Positions 8,379 through 19,474 of a DNA stretch of 64,000 nucleotides are shown here, in pieces. A model generated the notes under the pieces. The model saw only the letters and a program-made list of their open reading frames with translations, made no database searches and was not told the origin of the DNA. The stretch is from contig JBBQCD010000012.1 of the NCBI GenBank assembly GCA_038318385.1, positions 22,864 to 86,863 on the forward strand, written 5' to 3'. The stretch is from Schlegelella_A sp038318385. GTDB taxonomy: Bacteria > Pseudomonadota > Gammaproteobacteria > Burkholderiales > Burkholderiaceae_C. Position 1 is the first letter of the stretch. The number at the start of each line of letters is the position of its first letter. The position numbers were made by a program, and so were the translations under genes.

Positions 8379-9287
8379 ATGTCGGTCCTGGTCTGCGGTT
8401 CCCTGGCGTTCGACACCATCACGACCTTTCCAGGTCACTTCGCGCAGCAGATCCTGCCGGAGCAACTGCACATCCTGAACGTCTCGTTCCTGGTACCGAC
8501 GTTGCGGCGGGAGTTCGGCGGCTGCGCCGGAAACATTGCATACACCCTGCGCCAGCTGGGAGGTGAACCCCACGTGATGGCCGCCGTCGGCGACGATGGC
8601 GACGAGTACCTCGATCGACTGCGCGCGTGGGGCGCGGCCACGGACAGCGTCCGCAAGATTCCTGGCACCTATACCGCGCAGGCCATCATCATCACCGATC
8701 GCGACAACAACCAGATCACCGCCTTTCACCCCGGGGCCATGCAGTCGGCCCACGAGACAGCGGTGCCGAAGGATGCCGGCATCGACCTGGCGATCATTGC
8801 GCCGGACGGCCGCGACGCGATGCTTCAACATGCCGCCCAGCTCGAGGCGGCGGGAATTCCGTTCGTCTTCGACCCCGGGCAGGGCCTTCCGATGTTCGAT
8901 GGCGCCGAACTGGAGCGGTTCGTCGAGCAGGCAGACTGGGTCGCCCTCAACGACTACGAAGCCCGCATGCTCTGCGAGCGAACGGGTCGCTCTCTGGAAA
9001 CGCTTTCGCGCTCGCACCTGCGCGGGGTCATCGTCACCCTGGGCGCGCAAGGCTGCGACGTGTGGGAACAAGGGGTGCGCCAGCATGTACCCGGAGTGGC
9101 GGCACGCGAGGTCCTCGATCCGACCGGCTGCGGCGATGCCTTCCGGGCGGCCTTGCTCTACGGGCTCGGGCGCGGCTGGACCTTGCAGCGCTGCGCCGAG
9201 CTCGGCAACCGGATCGGCGCCATCAAGGTCGCCAGCCGCGGTGGACAGAATCATGTGCTGGATCGCACGGAGCTGGGCCTGCCTTGA
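8379..9287 (+). CDS. PfkB-family carbohydrate/nucleoside kinase
   Basis: 302 residues. A ribokinase-like fold is indicated by the N-terminal glycine-rich substrate region (REFGGCAGNIAYTL, about 47-60) and the PfkB signature DPTGCGDAFR, starting at residue 247, with catalytic base Asp253. The family phosphorylates sugars or nucleosides with ATP; the order of features resembles bacterial adenosine-kinase-like members, but the substrate cannot be read from the sequence. GGAG sits at a good distance before the ATG. It lies 45 bases behind the DUF3426 gene and 45 before a small membrane-protein gene. Confidence 0.85.
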   Translation: MSVLVCGSLAFDTITTFPGHFAQQILPEQLHILNVSFLVPTLRREFGGCAGNIAYTLRQLGGEPHVMAAVGDDGDEYLDRLRAWGAATDSVRKIPGTYTAQAIIITDRDNNQITAFHPGAMQSAHETAVPKDAGIDLAIIAPDGRDAMLQHAAQLEAAGIPFVFDPGQGLPMFDGAELERFVEQADWVALNDYEARMLCERTGRSLETLSRSHLRGVIVTLGAQGCDVWEQGVRQHVPGVAAREVLDPTGCGDAFRAALLYGLGRGWTLQRCAELGNRIGAIKVASRGGQNHVLDRTELGLP

Positions 9288-9332
9288 CGGCTGCCTCAAG
9301 TTCCCGGCGGCGCTGCCGAAGACCAGCGCAAC

Positions 9333-9692
9333 ATGGATACGCGTCACTGGTTGATATTTGCCCTGGGGGGCCTCTCCCTCTGCATCACCACCTGGCTGGC
9401 ATGCCGCTGGTGGTACGGGCGCAAGCTCGACACCGCCTATCTTCGGCTGGACAAGACGGACAAGGCCCGTCTCTTCTCGATCCAGCAGACGTTGCAGGCC
9501 CGCAAGCAGATCGAGGCCCTGCAAAAGGACGTCTCATCGCAGCAGGAGGCGCTTTCGAAGGCACAGATCGAGCACAAGCGCTCGCGCCACCTCGAGTCGG
9601 CGCTGAAGGTCACGGCCGAGGAAGAGGCCCGGGTGGCGGCGTTGTCACGCCCCGCAGGACACGGCTTTGCCGAAACGCAGCCGATGGCCTGA
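9333..9692 (+). CDS. Small single-pass membrane protein with coiled coil
   Basis: 119 residues, not assigned to a known family. One membrane helix (about 5-28, rich in Leu and Trp) is followed by a charged helical segment (about 30-95) whose Glu/Lys/Gln heptad pattern predicts a coiled coil, and then a short tail. It probably sits in the inner membrane with the coiled coil in the cytoplasm. It lies in line with the DUF3426 and PfkB genes and is the last plus-strand gene before the convergent H1-like gene. The codon bias matches its neighbours, which supports a real gene. Confidence 0.65.
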   Translation: MDTRHWLIFALGGLSLCITTWLACRWWYGRKLDTAYLRLDKTDKARLFSIQQTLQARKQIEALQKDVSSQQEALSKAQIEHKRSRHLESALKVTAEEEARVAALSRPAGHGFAETQPMA

Positions 9693-9763
9693 GGAGCGCT
9701 GACAGTTACGCGACGGCGACGGCGCACGGAGCCCGACGAACCGCGCAGACGAGCGGGGCCTAG

Positions 9764-9788
9764 AAAAAACCCGGCCGCAGCCGGGTTT
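9764..9788 (-). terminator. Intrinsic terminator of the H1-like gene
   Basis: A perfect 9-bp stem (9767-9775 with 9780-9788) with a four-base loop. Read on the minus strand, the stem runs into six T residues, a textbook Rho-independent terminator 24 bases after the H1-like stop codon. It also lies between convergent genes, but has no T-run in the plus direction. Confidence 0.9.
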
Positions 9789-9811
9789 CAAGCAAACGCG
9801 AACCCTAGATA

Positions 9812-10285
9812 TCAGGGCTTGCTGCCGGTCGGAAACGGCCACGCAGCCTGAGGGCTGAGGGACGTCTTCGCAGGAGCCGCTGGCGCTGCAGCAGGCGCAG
9901 GTGTGGCCGGGGCCTTCTTCGCGGCGGCCTTCTTCGCAGGCGCCTTTCTGGCCGCCTTCTTCGCAGGCGCCTTCTTGGCCGCCTTCTTCGCAGGGGCCTT
10001 CTTCGCAGCCTTCTTGGCCGGCGACTTCTTCGCAGCCTTCTTGGCTGGCGACTTCTTCGCGGCCTTCTTGGCCGGCGACTTCTTCGCAGCCTTCTTGGCC
10101 GGCGACTTCTTCGCAGCCGACTTCTTCGCCGGCGACTTCTTCGCAGCCGACTTCTTCGCCGGCGACTTCTTCGCGGCCTTCTTCGCCGGCGACTTCTTGG
10201 CCGCCGACTTCTTGGCGGCCGACTTCTTCGCCGGCGACTTCTTCGCGGCGGATTTCTTGGCCGAAGCCTTCTTTGCAGTTGCCAT
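9812..10285 (-). CDS. Histone H1-like lysine/alanine/proline-rich protein
   Basis: 157 residues, almost entirely Lys, Ala, Pro and Ser arranged as AAKKSPAKK-type repeats, ending in a short non-repetitive tail (about 125-157) rich in Ala, Pro and Thr. It resembles the bacterial H1-like proteins (BpH1, AlgP-like) that bind DNA through their basic tails and affect nucleoid structure and virulence or alginate gene expression in some species. AAGGAG precedes the ATG by eight bases, and a strong terminator follows. The repeat makes copy number, and thus protein length, likely to vary between strains. Specific targets here are unknown. Confidence 0.85.
   Translation of the reverse strand: MATAKKASAKKSAAKKSPAKKSAAKKSAAKKSPAKKAAKKSPAKKSAAKKSPAKKSAAKKSPAKKAAKKSPAKKAAKKSPAKKAAKKSPAKKAAKKAPAKKAAKKAPAKKAARKAPAKKAAAKKAPATPAPAAAPAAPAKTSLSPQAAWPFPTGSKP
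9903..10285. repeat. 27-30 bp tandem repeats encoding Lys-rich motifs
   Basis: Units encoding nine or ten residues (variants of AAKKSPAKK) are repeated imperfectly through most of the H1-like gene. The cleanest copies, 27 bases each, lie between about 10012 and 10120; 30-base variants follow to about 10185. Confidence 0.85.
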
Positions 10286-10543
10286 TTACGTTTCTCCTTG
10301 ATCAAGTTGACAAAGAACTGGCCGGATCCGACTCTCGTCGGCCCCGGTCAGCTATTCACCGCCCGAAATCTGCCCAGGAGGGGCGCCCCGGTACGGTGAA
10401 TGGGGTTGCAGACCCCGTGCTCCGCTTCTGTGTCGGTGCATCGGGGTCCACGAATCTTGATCTCTCTTCAGCGCCGTTCGGTCCTGCACCGATCCGGCCC
10501 CAGCCATTGCGTCTAACCGTGCAATGACCTTTGCCAGGTGGAT

Positions 10544-10563
10544 GACCGTGCAATCGCACGGTC
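10544..10563 (-). terminator. Hairpin after nrdB, possible terminator
   Basis: A perfect 8-bp stem (GACCGTGC, 10544-10551, with 10556-10563) and a four-base loop lie 12 bases beyond the nrdB stop. No T-run follows on the minus strand, so termination is only plausible. A second copy of CCGTGCAAT lies at 10517-10525. The rest of the 289-base gap to the H1-like gene holds no convincing gene; it presumably contains the H1-like promoter. Confidence 0.4.
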
Positions 10564-10574
10564 GTCCGCCCGGC

Positions 10575-11777
10575 TCAGTCCCATGACAGCGCGCCGCCGC
10601 TCTGGTACTCGATGACGCGCGTTTCGAAAAAGTTTCGCTCCTTCTTCAGGTCGATCATCTCGCTCATCCACGGGAACGGGTTTTCCTCGTTCGGGAAGAG
10701 CTCCTCCAGGCCGATCTGCGTCGCCCGCCGGTTGGCGATGTAGCGCAGGTAGCCCTTGAACATCGAGGCGTTCATGCCGAGCACGCCACGCGGCATGGTG
10801 TCCTCAGCGTAGCGGTACTCGAGCTCGACGGCCTTCTGGAACAAGGCCTTGATCTCGGCCTTGAACTCCGCATTCCAGAGGTGCGGATTCTCGACCTTGA
10901 TCTGGTTGATCAGGTCGATGCCGAAATTGCAGTGCATCGACTCGTCGCGCAGGATGTACTGGTACTGCTCGGCCGCCCCGGTCATCTTGTTCTGCCGGCC
11001 GAGTGCCAGGATCTGGGTGAAGCCGACGTAGAAGAAGAGGCCTTCCATCAGGCACGCGAAGACGATCAGCGACTTCAGCAGCTTCTGATCGTTCTCCGGC
11101 GTTCCGGTGTGGAAGTTCGGATCCATGATCTCGCCGATGAACGGCAACAGGAACTCGTCCTTGTCGCGAATCGACTGGACCTCGTTGTAGGCGTTGAAGA
11201 TCTCGCTCTCGTCGAGCCCGAGCGATTCGACGATGTACTGGTAGGCGTGCGTATGGATCGCCTCTTCGAACGCCTGGCGCAGCAGGAACTGGCGGCATTC
11301 CGGAGCGGTGATATGCCGATACGTGCCGAGCACGATGTTGTTGGCGGCGAGCGAATCGGCGGTCACGAAGAAGCCGAGGTTGCGCTTGACGATGCGGCGT
11401 TCGTCTTCGGTGAGCCCGTTGGGATCCTTCCAGGTCGCGATGTCCCGCGACATGTTGATCTCCTGCGGCATCCAGTGGTTCGAGCAGGTGGCGAGGTACT
11501 TCTCCCAGGCCCACTTGTACTTGAACGGAACCAGCTGATTGACGTCGGTCTTGCCGTTGATGATGCGCTTGTCGGCGGCGTTGACGCGCCGGGCGCTGGG
11601 GGGTGCTGCGGTCGCCGAGGCATTCGCCGGGGACCGCGTGGGCATCGGCTCGGCCGACGCGGACACGACCGCGAGGAGCGGCGACGAGGACGCGAGGCGT
11701 GCCGCGGAACTCGTGTTCTGCGTGGGGCTCGCGGTGTGAACTTTCGCGGGTTTTACGTCTTCTTCCCAGACCAGCAT
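10575..11777 (-). CDS. nrdB: Class Ia ribonucleotide reductase, beta subunit
   Basis: 400 residues. NrdB houses the diiron-tyrosyl radical that NrdA uses to reduce ribonucleotides to deoxyribonucleotides under aerobic conditions. In EEAIHTHAY (171-179), Glu172 and His175 match iron ligands and Tyr179 matches the radical tyrosine of E. coli NrdB (Tyr122). The first 65 residues are a low-complexity Ala/Ser/Pro extension common in betaproteobacterial NrdB, followed by the core starting at DKRIINGKTDVNQL. It lies 160 bases downstream of nrdA on the same strand and is probably read from the nrdA promoter. Confidence 0.97.
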   Translation of the reverse strand: MLVWEEDVKPAKVHTASPTQNTSSAARLASSSPLLAVVSASAEPMPTRSPANASATAAPPSARRVNAADKRIINGKTDVNQLVPFKYKWAWEKYLATCSNHWMPQEINMSRDIATWKDPNGLTEDERRIVKRNLGFFVTADSLAANNIVLGTYRHITAPECRQFLLRQAFEEAIHTHAYQYIVESLGLDESEIFNAYNEVQSIRDKDEFLLPFIGEIMDPNFHTGTPENDQKLLKSLIVFACLMEGLFFYVGFTQILALGRQNKMTGAAEQYQYILRDESMHCNFGIDLINQIKVENPHLWNAEFKAEIKALFQKAVELEYRYAEDTMPRGVLGMNASMFKGYLRYIANRRATQIGLEELFPNEENPFPWMSEMIDLKKERNFFETRVIEYQSGGALSWD

Positions 11778-11937
11778 TGGTTGATTTCCTGTGCGTTCGG
11801 ATTATGAGAGTGTTGCGTGGGAAGCCCAAGCACTTATTGACATTTGCCCGCACTTCTTGTTGCTGTCTCGCCACCGCTTTTCGACGCGCGCGCGCATTGC
11901 TGCACGCTCGCGTGCGATGGCGATTCGCGCATCGAAC

Positions 11938-14838
<2,901 letters not shown>

Positions 14839-15015
14839 CGAATTTTCCTGGTGAAGTCTGGACTGATCGGCGAACGATCGTGGATTTCCTGGCGCCCTCT
14901 GTGGGGTCACGCAGGCTCGCGGCGTCTGTCGACGCGGTGTTCACGTTGCCGCGCTACGGGCTCGACGGGAGTGGAGGCGGCAGGCATCGGCGGGAATGAA
15001 TACGGCGCGGTGAAG

Positions 15016-15062
15016 ACACTATATCTGGGGTCATTGTGACCTTCAAGCACTAGCTATAGCGT
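15016..15062 (-). promoter_or_regulatory. nrdAB promoter with two NrdR boxes
   Basis: Two 16-base elements, ACACTATATCTGGGGT (15016-15031) and GCACTAGCTATAGCGT (15047-15062), match the NrdR-box pattern (CWA and TWG at fixed distance) and are 31 bases apart, about three helical turns, the usual NrdR arrangement. On the minus strand a sigma70 promoter fits inside: -35 TTGAAG (15046-15041), a 17-base spacer, -10 TATAGT (15023-15018). Box one covers the -10, so NrdR bound with dATP would block transcription. The repressor gene is not in the window. Confidence 0.8.
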
Positions 15063-15076
15063 ATCAACCCCTATAG

Positions 15077-15095
15077 GGTGTGCAGAATGCACACC
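15077..15095. promoter_or_regulatory. 8-bp inverted repeat between ampD and the nrd operator
   Basis: GGTGTGCA (15077-15084), a three-base centre, then TGCACACC (15088-15095). It lies 20 bases after the ampD stop and 15 bases upstream of the outer NrdR box. There is no T-run on the minus strand, so it may be an operator or a weak ampD terminator; which cannot be told. Confidence 0.45.
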
Positions 15096-15114
15096 TTGCG
15101 AGCACACCTTCGCG

Positions 15115-15702
15115 CTAGACGTCCGGCTGTGCTAGCGCATCGGCGAAACGCTGCTCCGGCCAACCGCTGAGTGTCGCCAATCGCGTCCAGTCGAAGCCCG
15201 CTCCCGGGTCGCCCTTGCGCCCCGGCGCGACGTGCTCGTGGCCGGCGACGGCGACGATCGGGTAATGCGCCGCGATGGCCGGCAGCAACCTCGCCAGGGC
15301 TTCGTACTGCAGCGATTCGAAGACGCTGCCCTCCAGACCTTCGAGCTCGATGCCGATCGAGAAGTCGTTGCACTGCGCCCGTCCACGCCAGGAAGAGACC
15401 CCCGCGTGCCACGCGCGCTCGTCGCACGAGACGAACTGGACGACCTCGCCGTCGCGACGCACGAGAAAGTGCGCCGAGACTTCAAGGCCGCGGATCTCCG
15501 CGTAGTAGGGATGCTCGTCCCAGTCGAGCCGGTTCGCGAACAGGCGCTCGATCGCGTCTCCACCGTATTCACCGGGCGGCAGGCTGATCGAATGCAGCAG
15601 GACGAGTTCCACCGCTGTGGAAGGCGGACGGAGGCTGCAGTTCGGCGATGGTGCGTGCCGCACGCCGGCCAGCCAACCGCCCCGCCAGGATGCCATGATC
15701 AA
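15115..15702 (-). CDS. ampD: 1,6-anhydro-N-acetylmuramyl-L-alanine amidase
   Basis: 195 residues. AmpD cleaves the stem peptide from anhydromuropeptides in the cytoplasm during peptidoglycan recycling; its loss can derepress AmpC beta-lactamase in species that have it. The Amidase_2 domain shows zinc ligands His37 (LLHSIS), and the His and Asp in GHEHVAPGRKGDPG near 152-164, with the catalytic Glu region GIELEG near 115. No signal peptide is present, which separates AmpD from periplasmic amidases. The start could be residue 1 or the Met at position 3. It lies 19 bases after pilR and is probably co-transcribed with it. Confidence 0.92.
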   Translation of the reverse strand: MIMASWRGGWLAGVRHAPSPNCSLRPPSTAVELVLLHSISLPPGEYGGDAIERLFANRLDWDEHPYYAEIRGLEVSAHFLVRRDGEVVQFVSCDERAWHAGVSSWRGRAQCNDFSIGIELEGLEGSVFESLQYEALARLLPAIAAHYPIVAVAGHEHVAPGRKGDPGAGFDWTRLATLSGWPEQRFADALAQPDV

Positions 15703-15721
15703 CCCGCCAGCGCGGCCCGGC

Positions 15722-17317
15722 TCAGTCGCGGTCGGTCAGTGCGCTGTCGCCGCCGACGTTGACGCCCAGGCGCGCCATCCGGTAGCGGATCTGCCGCAGC
15801 GACAGACCCAGGCTGATGCCTGCGGCCGTTCGATTGAAGCGATGCTGCTCGAGCGCCCGGACCAGGATGTCGCGTTCGACTTCATCGAGGTACTCGGCCA
15901 GGTCGTTCGGCAACGGCTCCTCCACCGGCAACAGCGGCACAGGGGCGGCACGCGAAGACGGCTCCAGATCCGCCGGCGCGCCGCGCCGCGTTTGGAGAAG
16001 GTCGAGTTCCTGCGCCGCGCTGTCGGTGAACACCGTATCCGGCAGGCCCAGGTCGTAGACATCGATCAGTTCGCCGCCGGACAACGCGACCGCACGATGA
16101 AGCAGGTTCTCGAGTTCGCGCACGTTGCCCGGAAACGGGTAGCGCCGGAGATGAATGAGCGCTTCGGGGGTCAGGCGAGGCGCCGGCCAGACGCCGGCCT
16201 CGCGTGCCAGGCGCTCGAGAACGTGTTCGCCGATCGCGGGCAGGTCCTCGATCCGCTCGCGCAGCGGCGGGACCCGGATCTGGATGACGTTGAGCCGGTA
16301 ATAGAGATCCTGGCGAAACAGGCCGGCCTGGACTTCGGCGCCGAGATCCTTGTGCGTCGCGCTCAACAGGCGCACGTCGACGGGCAGTTCGCTCACCGCA
16401 CCGACCGGACGCACCGAGCGCTCCTGGATCGCACGCAGCAGCTTCGACTGCATCGACAGCGGCAGGTCGCCGATCTCGTCGAGAAACAGCGTTCCGCCCC
16501 GGGCGGCCTGGAAGAAGCCTTCCCGGTCCTCGACCGCTCCGGTGAAGGCGCCCTTGCGGTAGCCGAAGAACTCAGCCTCCAGCAACTGCTCGGGAATCGC
16601 ACTGCAGTTGACCGCGATGAAGGGCTGCGAGCCGCGGGCGCTGACTTCGTGGATCGCGCGCGCGACGAGTTCCTTGCCGGTTCCCGACTCGCCCGCGACG
16701 AGCACCGGCGCCATGCTGCGGGCGACCTTCTCCACCAGCGAGCGCACGTTCTGCATGGTCGGCGACAGGCCGGCCATGCGCGCCAGCGCGGGACTCGTCA
16801 CCGCCGCCGGCGACGCCGCCGGCGACGGCGAGGGCGTCGGCGAGGGCGGCGCTGCGGGCCGCGCCGGCGGCAGCTCGGCCGCAGGGCCAGGCCGGCTTTC
16901 CGACGGCAGGCTGGCCGGCACCACGGTCGGCACCGTGGCGCCGCCGCGGCCGAGCGCCGAGGCGACGACGGCACGGAACTGCTTCAGGTCGACCGGCTTG
17001 GTCAGGTAGTCGTAGGCGCCGGCCTTGAGCGCTTCGACGGCATTCTCGGCCGAGCCGTAGGCGGTGATGACGATCGCCTTCTCGCGCCGTCCTCCGGCCT
17101 CGAGCCAGCGCAGCACGTCCAGGCCGCTGCCGTCGGGCAGGCGCATGTCGGTGATCACCGCGCTGTAGGTCCGGTCCTTCAGGTGCAGCAAGGCCTCCTG
17201 CACCGTGCCGGCGGTGTCCATGTCGTAGCCCTCGCGCAGCAGGGTCAGCTCGTAGAGCGTGCGCAGATCGGGTTCGTCGTCGACGACCAGGAGGCTGAAA
17301 TGCGAAGCTGTTGTCAT
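15722..17317 (-). CDS. pilR: Sigma54-dependent response regulator PilR
   Basis: 531 residues. A receiver domain (about 5-120) has phospho-acceptor Asp57 (TDMRLPDGSG). An Ala/Pro/Ser-rich linker (about 130-175) joins it to a sigma54-interaction AAA+ domain with Walker A GESGTGKE near 205-215, the sigma54-contact loop GAFTGA and FLDEIGDL in Walker B. A Fis-type helix-turn-helix ends the protein (about 485-531). With PilS it activates pilin (pilA) transcription. Its start overlaps the pilS stop (ATGA), so the pair is translationally coupled. Repetitive linker DNA at 16800-16870 might vary in length. Confidence 0.93.
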   Translation of the reverse strand: MTTASHFSLLVVDDEPDLRTLYELTLLREGYDMDTAGTVQEALLHLKDRTYSAVITDMRLPDGSGLDVLRWLEAGGRREKAIVITAYGSAENAVEALKAGAYDYLTKPVDLKQFRAVVASALGRGGATVPTVVPASLPSESRPGPAAELPPARPAAPPSPTPSPSPAASPAAVTSPALARMAGLSPTMQNVRSLVEKVARSMAPVLVAGESGTGKELVARAIHEVSARGSQPFIAVNCSAIPEQLLEAEFFGYRKGAFTGAVEDREGFFQAARGGTLFLDEIGDLPLSMQSKLLRAIQERSVRPVGAVSELPVDVRLLSATHKDLGAEVQAGLFRQDLYYRLNVIQIRVPPLRERIEDLPAIGEHVLERLAREAGVWPAPRLTPEALIHLRRYPFPGNVRELENLLHRAVALSGGELIDVYDLGLPDTVFTDSAAQELDLLQTRRGAPADLEPSSRAAPVPLLPVEEPLPNDLAEYLDEVERDILVRALEQHRFNRTAAGISLGLSLRQIRYRMARLGVNVGGDSALTDRD

Positions 17318-19197
17318 CCGGTCAAATGAAGGCTGGCCTCCGCGGGGCTGAGCGCCGCGCGCCGCATCTCGACGAAAAAGCCATTGCGCTGGGCACCGCC
17401 GTGCGGCCGCAGCCGGTACTCGACGCTTGCGCCATTACGTTCGCAGAGCTCGCGGCAAATGTACAGGCCCAGGCCGGTGCCGCGGCTGCGCGTCGAGAAA
17501 AATGGCTCGAACAAGTAGGGCTCGACCTCGACCGGAATCGACGCGCCGTCGCTCAGGACCGCGAGGTAGACATTCTGTTCAGGCCCGGACTCCAGGCGCA
17601 GGGCGATCGAGCCGGGCGCGCCGGTCGCATGGCGCAAGGCGTTGTCGAGCAGGTTGACGAGCACGCGCCGAAGGTGCTCCGGATCGAAGTAGACGCCGAC
17701 CGGTTGGACGGGCAGCGAAATCGTCAGCACGCCCGGTCCGTGGAGTTCGATCCCGTTGGCACGGGCCCAGTCGTCGCAGACCGAAGCCACGTGGGCGGTG
17801 GCGTCGATCGCACCCACGACCTGAATCTGGCCCGGTGCCACTTCCATCACGTCGTCGACGATGCGCTTCAAGCGCTCGACGTTGTCGGTCACGAGCCGGG
17901 TCAGCTGCCGCTGGCCCGGATCGGCGACATCCTCGGCGAGCAGCGCATTGGCCTGGGCGATCGCGGCGAGCGGATTGCGGATTTCGTGGGCGATGCCGGC
18001 CGAGACGCGACCCATGGCGGCGAGTTTTTCCTGGCGGCTGCGCGCCTGCACGTTGCGCACGTCCTCGAGGAACATCACGCAGAACTCCTCGTTCGCCTGA
18101 GGTTCGCGGCGCCGCGTGAAGCGGATGCGAGCACGCAAGGTGCGATGGGCCTGGGCATCGAACTGCAGCACGAGGTCGCGTCCGGCTGCGGGCCAGCTGC
18201 CTTCGTTGAACGCCTTCTCGACGGTGGTCACCAGGCTTTCCCAGGCGGCGACGCCGCGCAACTGGAACGGCGCGCCGCGACCCATGCCGCTGGGAGCGAG
18301 CAGGCGCCGCGCCGCGGGATTGGCCGCACGCACCCGTCCGCGCCGGTCGACGACGAGCACGCCGTCCTGCATCTCCTCGATCACCAGGCGGTTCAGCTGG
18401 GCCTGCTGCCGAGCCATCTCCAGGCTGCCGCGCGCCGCCTTCTCCTCGCGCGCCAGCCGCCGCGCCAGCTCGCCGGCGAGGACGGTGATGACGAAAAACC
18501 CGCTGCCGGCGAGCCCGGCCTGCGTCATCAGCAGCGTGGGTTCGCCCCCCGGAAGGCCGAGCCACGCCGTGGCGAGCAGGATCAGTGTGACGGCGGCGGC
18601 GGTCGCGAGCGCGAGCAGCCGCGGCGTCAGGATTCCGGCCATCAGCACCGGAAGGACGAGCAGCGCCTGGTAGTTGAGGCTCGAATTCGCAGCCAGGAGG
18701 TGCAGCGCCGTGAAGCAGACAAGATCGGCGCCGATGGTCGCGAGCCATTGAGGGCTCTGCAGGCGCGCGAGCGCCAGCGGCGGCGGGCGCCGGAATCGCG
18801 GCAGCATCCACATGCTGATGGCGAGCCCGGCGTAGAGGACGCTGACGAGCGCGATCGGCTGCGTCGGTCGCAGTCCGAAGACGCCGGCGACTCCGAGCGT
18901 GACGACGAGAGCCACGCCGAGCGCAGCGCGGGCGGCGATGAATGCCCGGTAGATGCGCTCGAAGGTGCTGGCACCCTCGCTGGAGACACCGCCTTCGTCG
19001 CCGGCCGGCAAGCGCGAATCGTCGGCCTCGGCATCCGTCGGGCGCCACGCGGCGCCGAAACGCGAGTCGTCCAGCACACTCTCGGCTTCGCCGACCGGCT
19101 CGCCGCCACCGAACCAGGATTCCTCACCGCCCACCGGCGCGGCCCCGGAGCGCCGGGCTCCGACGCGACGATCGGCGGCGCGCGGCGCGACGCTCAT
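17314..19197 (-). CDS. pilS: Membrane sensor histidine kinase PilS
   Basis: 627 residues from the ATG at 19197. A soluble, poorly conserved N terminus (about 1-70) precedes a membrane domain of about six helices (80-260), a PAS-like segment, a HisKA domain with the phospho-acceptor His in GIAHEIRNPLAA, and an HATPase domain whose G-boxes include GTGLGLYI. It phosphorylates PilR and in pseudomonads senses pilin level in the membrane. The chosen start is the first ATG after the stop of the PP0621 gene 28 bases upstream; the open frame extends further but would overlap that gene. Confidence 0.9.
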   Translation of the reverse strand: MSVAPRAADRRVGARRSGAAPVGGEESWFGGGEPVGEAESVLDDSRFGAAWRPTDAEADDSRLPAGDEGGVSSEGASTFERIYRAFIAARAALGVALVVTLGVAGVFGLRPTQPIALVSVLYAGLAISMWMLPRFRRPPPLALARLQSPQWLATIGADLVCFTALHLLAANSSLNYQALLVLPVLMAGILTPRLLALATAAAVTLILLATAWLGLPGGEPTLLMTQAGLAGSGFFVITVLAGELARRLAREEKAARGSLEMARQQAQLNRLVIEEMQDGVLVVDRRGRVRAANPAARRLLAPSGMGRGAPFQLRGVAAWESLVTTVEKAFNEGSWPAAGRDLVLQFDAQAHRTLRARIRFTRRREPQANEEFCVMFLEDVRNVQARSRQEKLAAMGRVSAGIAHEIRNPLAAIAQANALLAEDVADPGQRQLTRLVTDNVERLKRIVDDVMEVAPGQIQVVGAIDATAHVASVCDDWARANGIELHGPGVLTISLPVQPVGVYFDPEHLRRVLVNLLDNALRHATGAPGSIALRLESGPEQNVYLAVLSDGASIPVEVEPYLFEPFFSTRSRGTGLGLYICRELCERNGASVEYRLRPHGGAQRNGFFVEMRRAALSPAEASLHLTG

Positions 19198-19225
19198 GGG
19201 GATCGTCGCGCCATCCGCGGATGCG

Positions 19226-19471
19226 TCATTCCGGATGCGCCTGTTCGAACGCCGCGCGATGGGCTGCGCTGCAGAAGACCCCGCCACGACCGGGAAGCGC
19301 CTCGTTGACCGGCAGGTGGATTCCGCACTGTGCACACGCCAGCATCGGCAACGGACGGTCGCCGTGCGATCCTCCCGGTGCGGGTGGGGGACGCCGACGG
19401 CCGACGCTGCCGCGAAGCAGCCACAGCAGGACGAACACGGCGATCAGGAACAGCAGAATCTTCATGCGCAA
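19226..19471 (-). CDS. PP0621-family small membrane protein
   Basis: 81 residues. One N-terminal membrane helix (about 4-20) is followed by a Pro-rich stretch and a small metal-binding-like region with CAQCGIHLPVNEA and a later FCSAAHR, so three cysteines and a histidine could bind zinc. I recognise it as the PP0621 type that sits beside pilS in betaproteobacteria. No function is established. It lies three bases after the CcsA/YpjD-like gene and 28 before pilS, probably in one transcript. Confidence 0.8.
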   Translation of the reverse strand: MRMKILLFLIAVFVLLWLLRGSVGRRRPPPAPGGSHGDRPLPMLACAQCGIHLPVNEALPGRGGVFCSAAHRAAFEQAHPE

Positions 19472-19474
19472 GCG

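Noticed and set aside
9903..10301. Plus-strand hydrophobic Phe/Ala repeat protein
   Set aside because: It is the antisense of the lysine-rich H1-like gene, whose start, ribosome site and terminator are all in place.
17311..19308. Plus-strand frame of 665 codons opposite pilS
   Set aside because: Shadow of pilS; pilS has histidine-kinase motifs in order.
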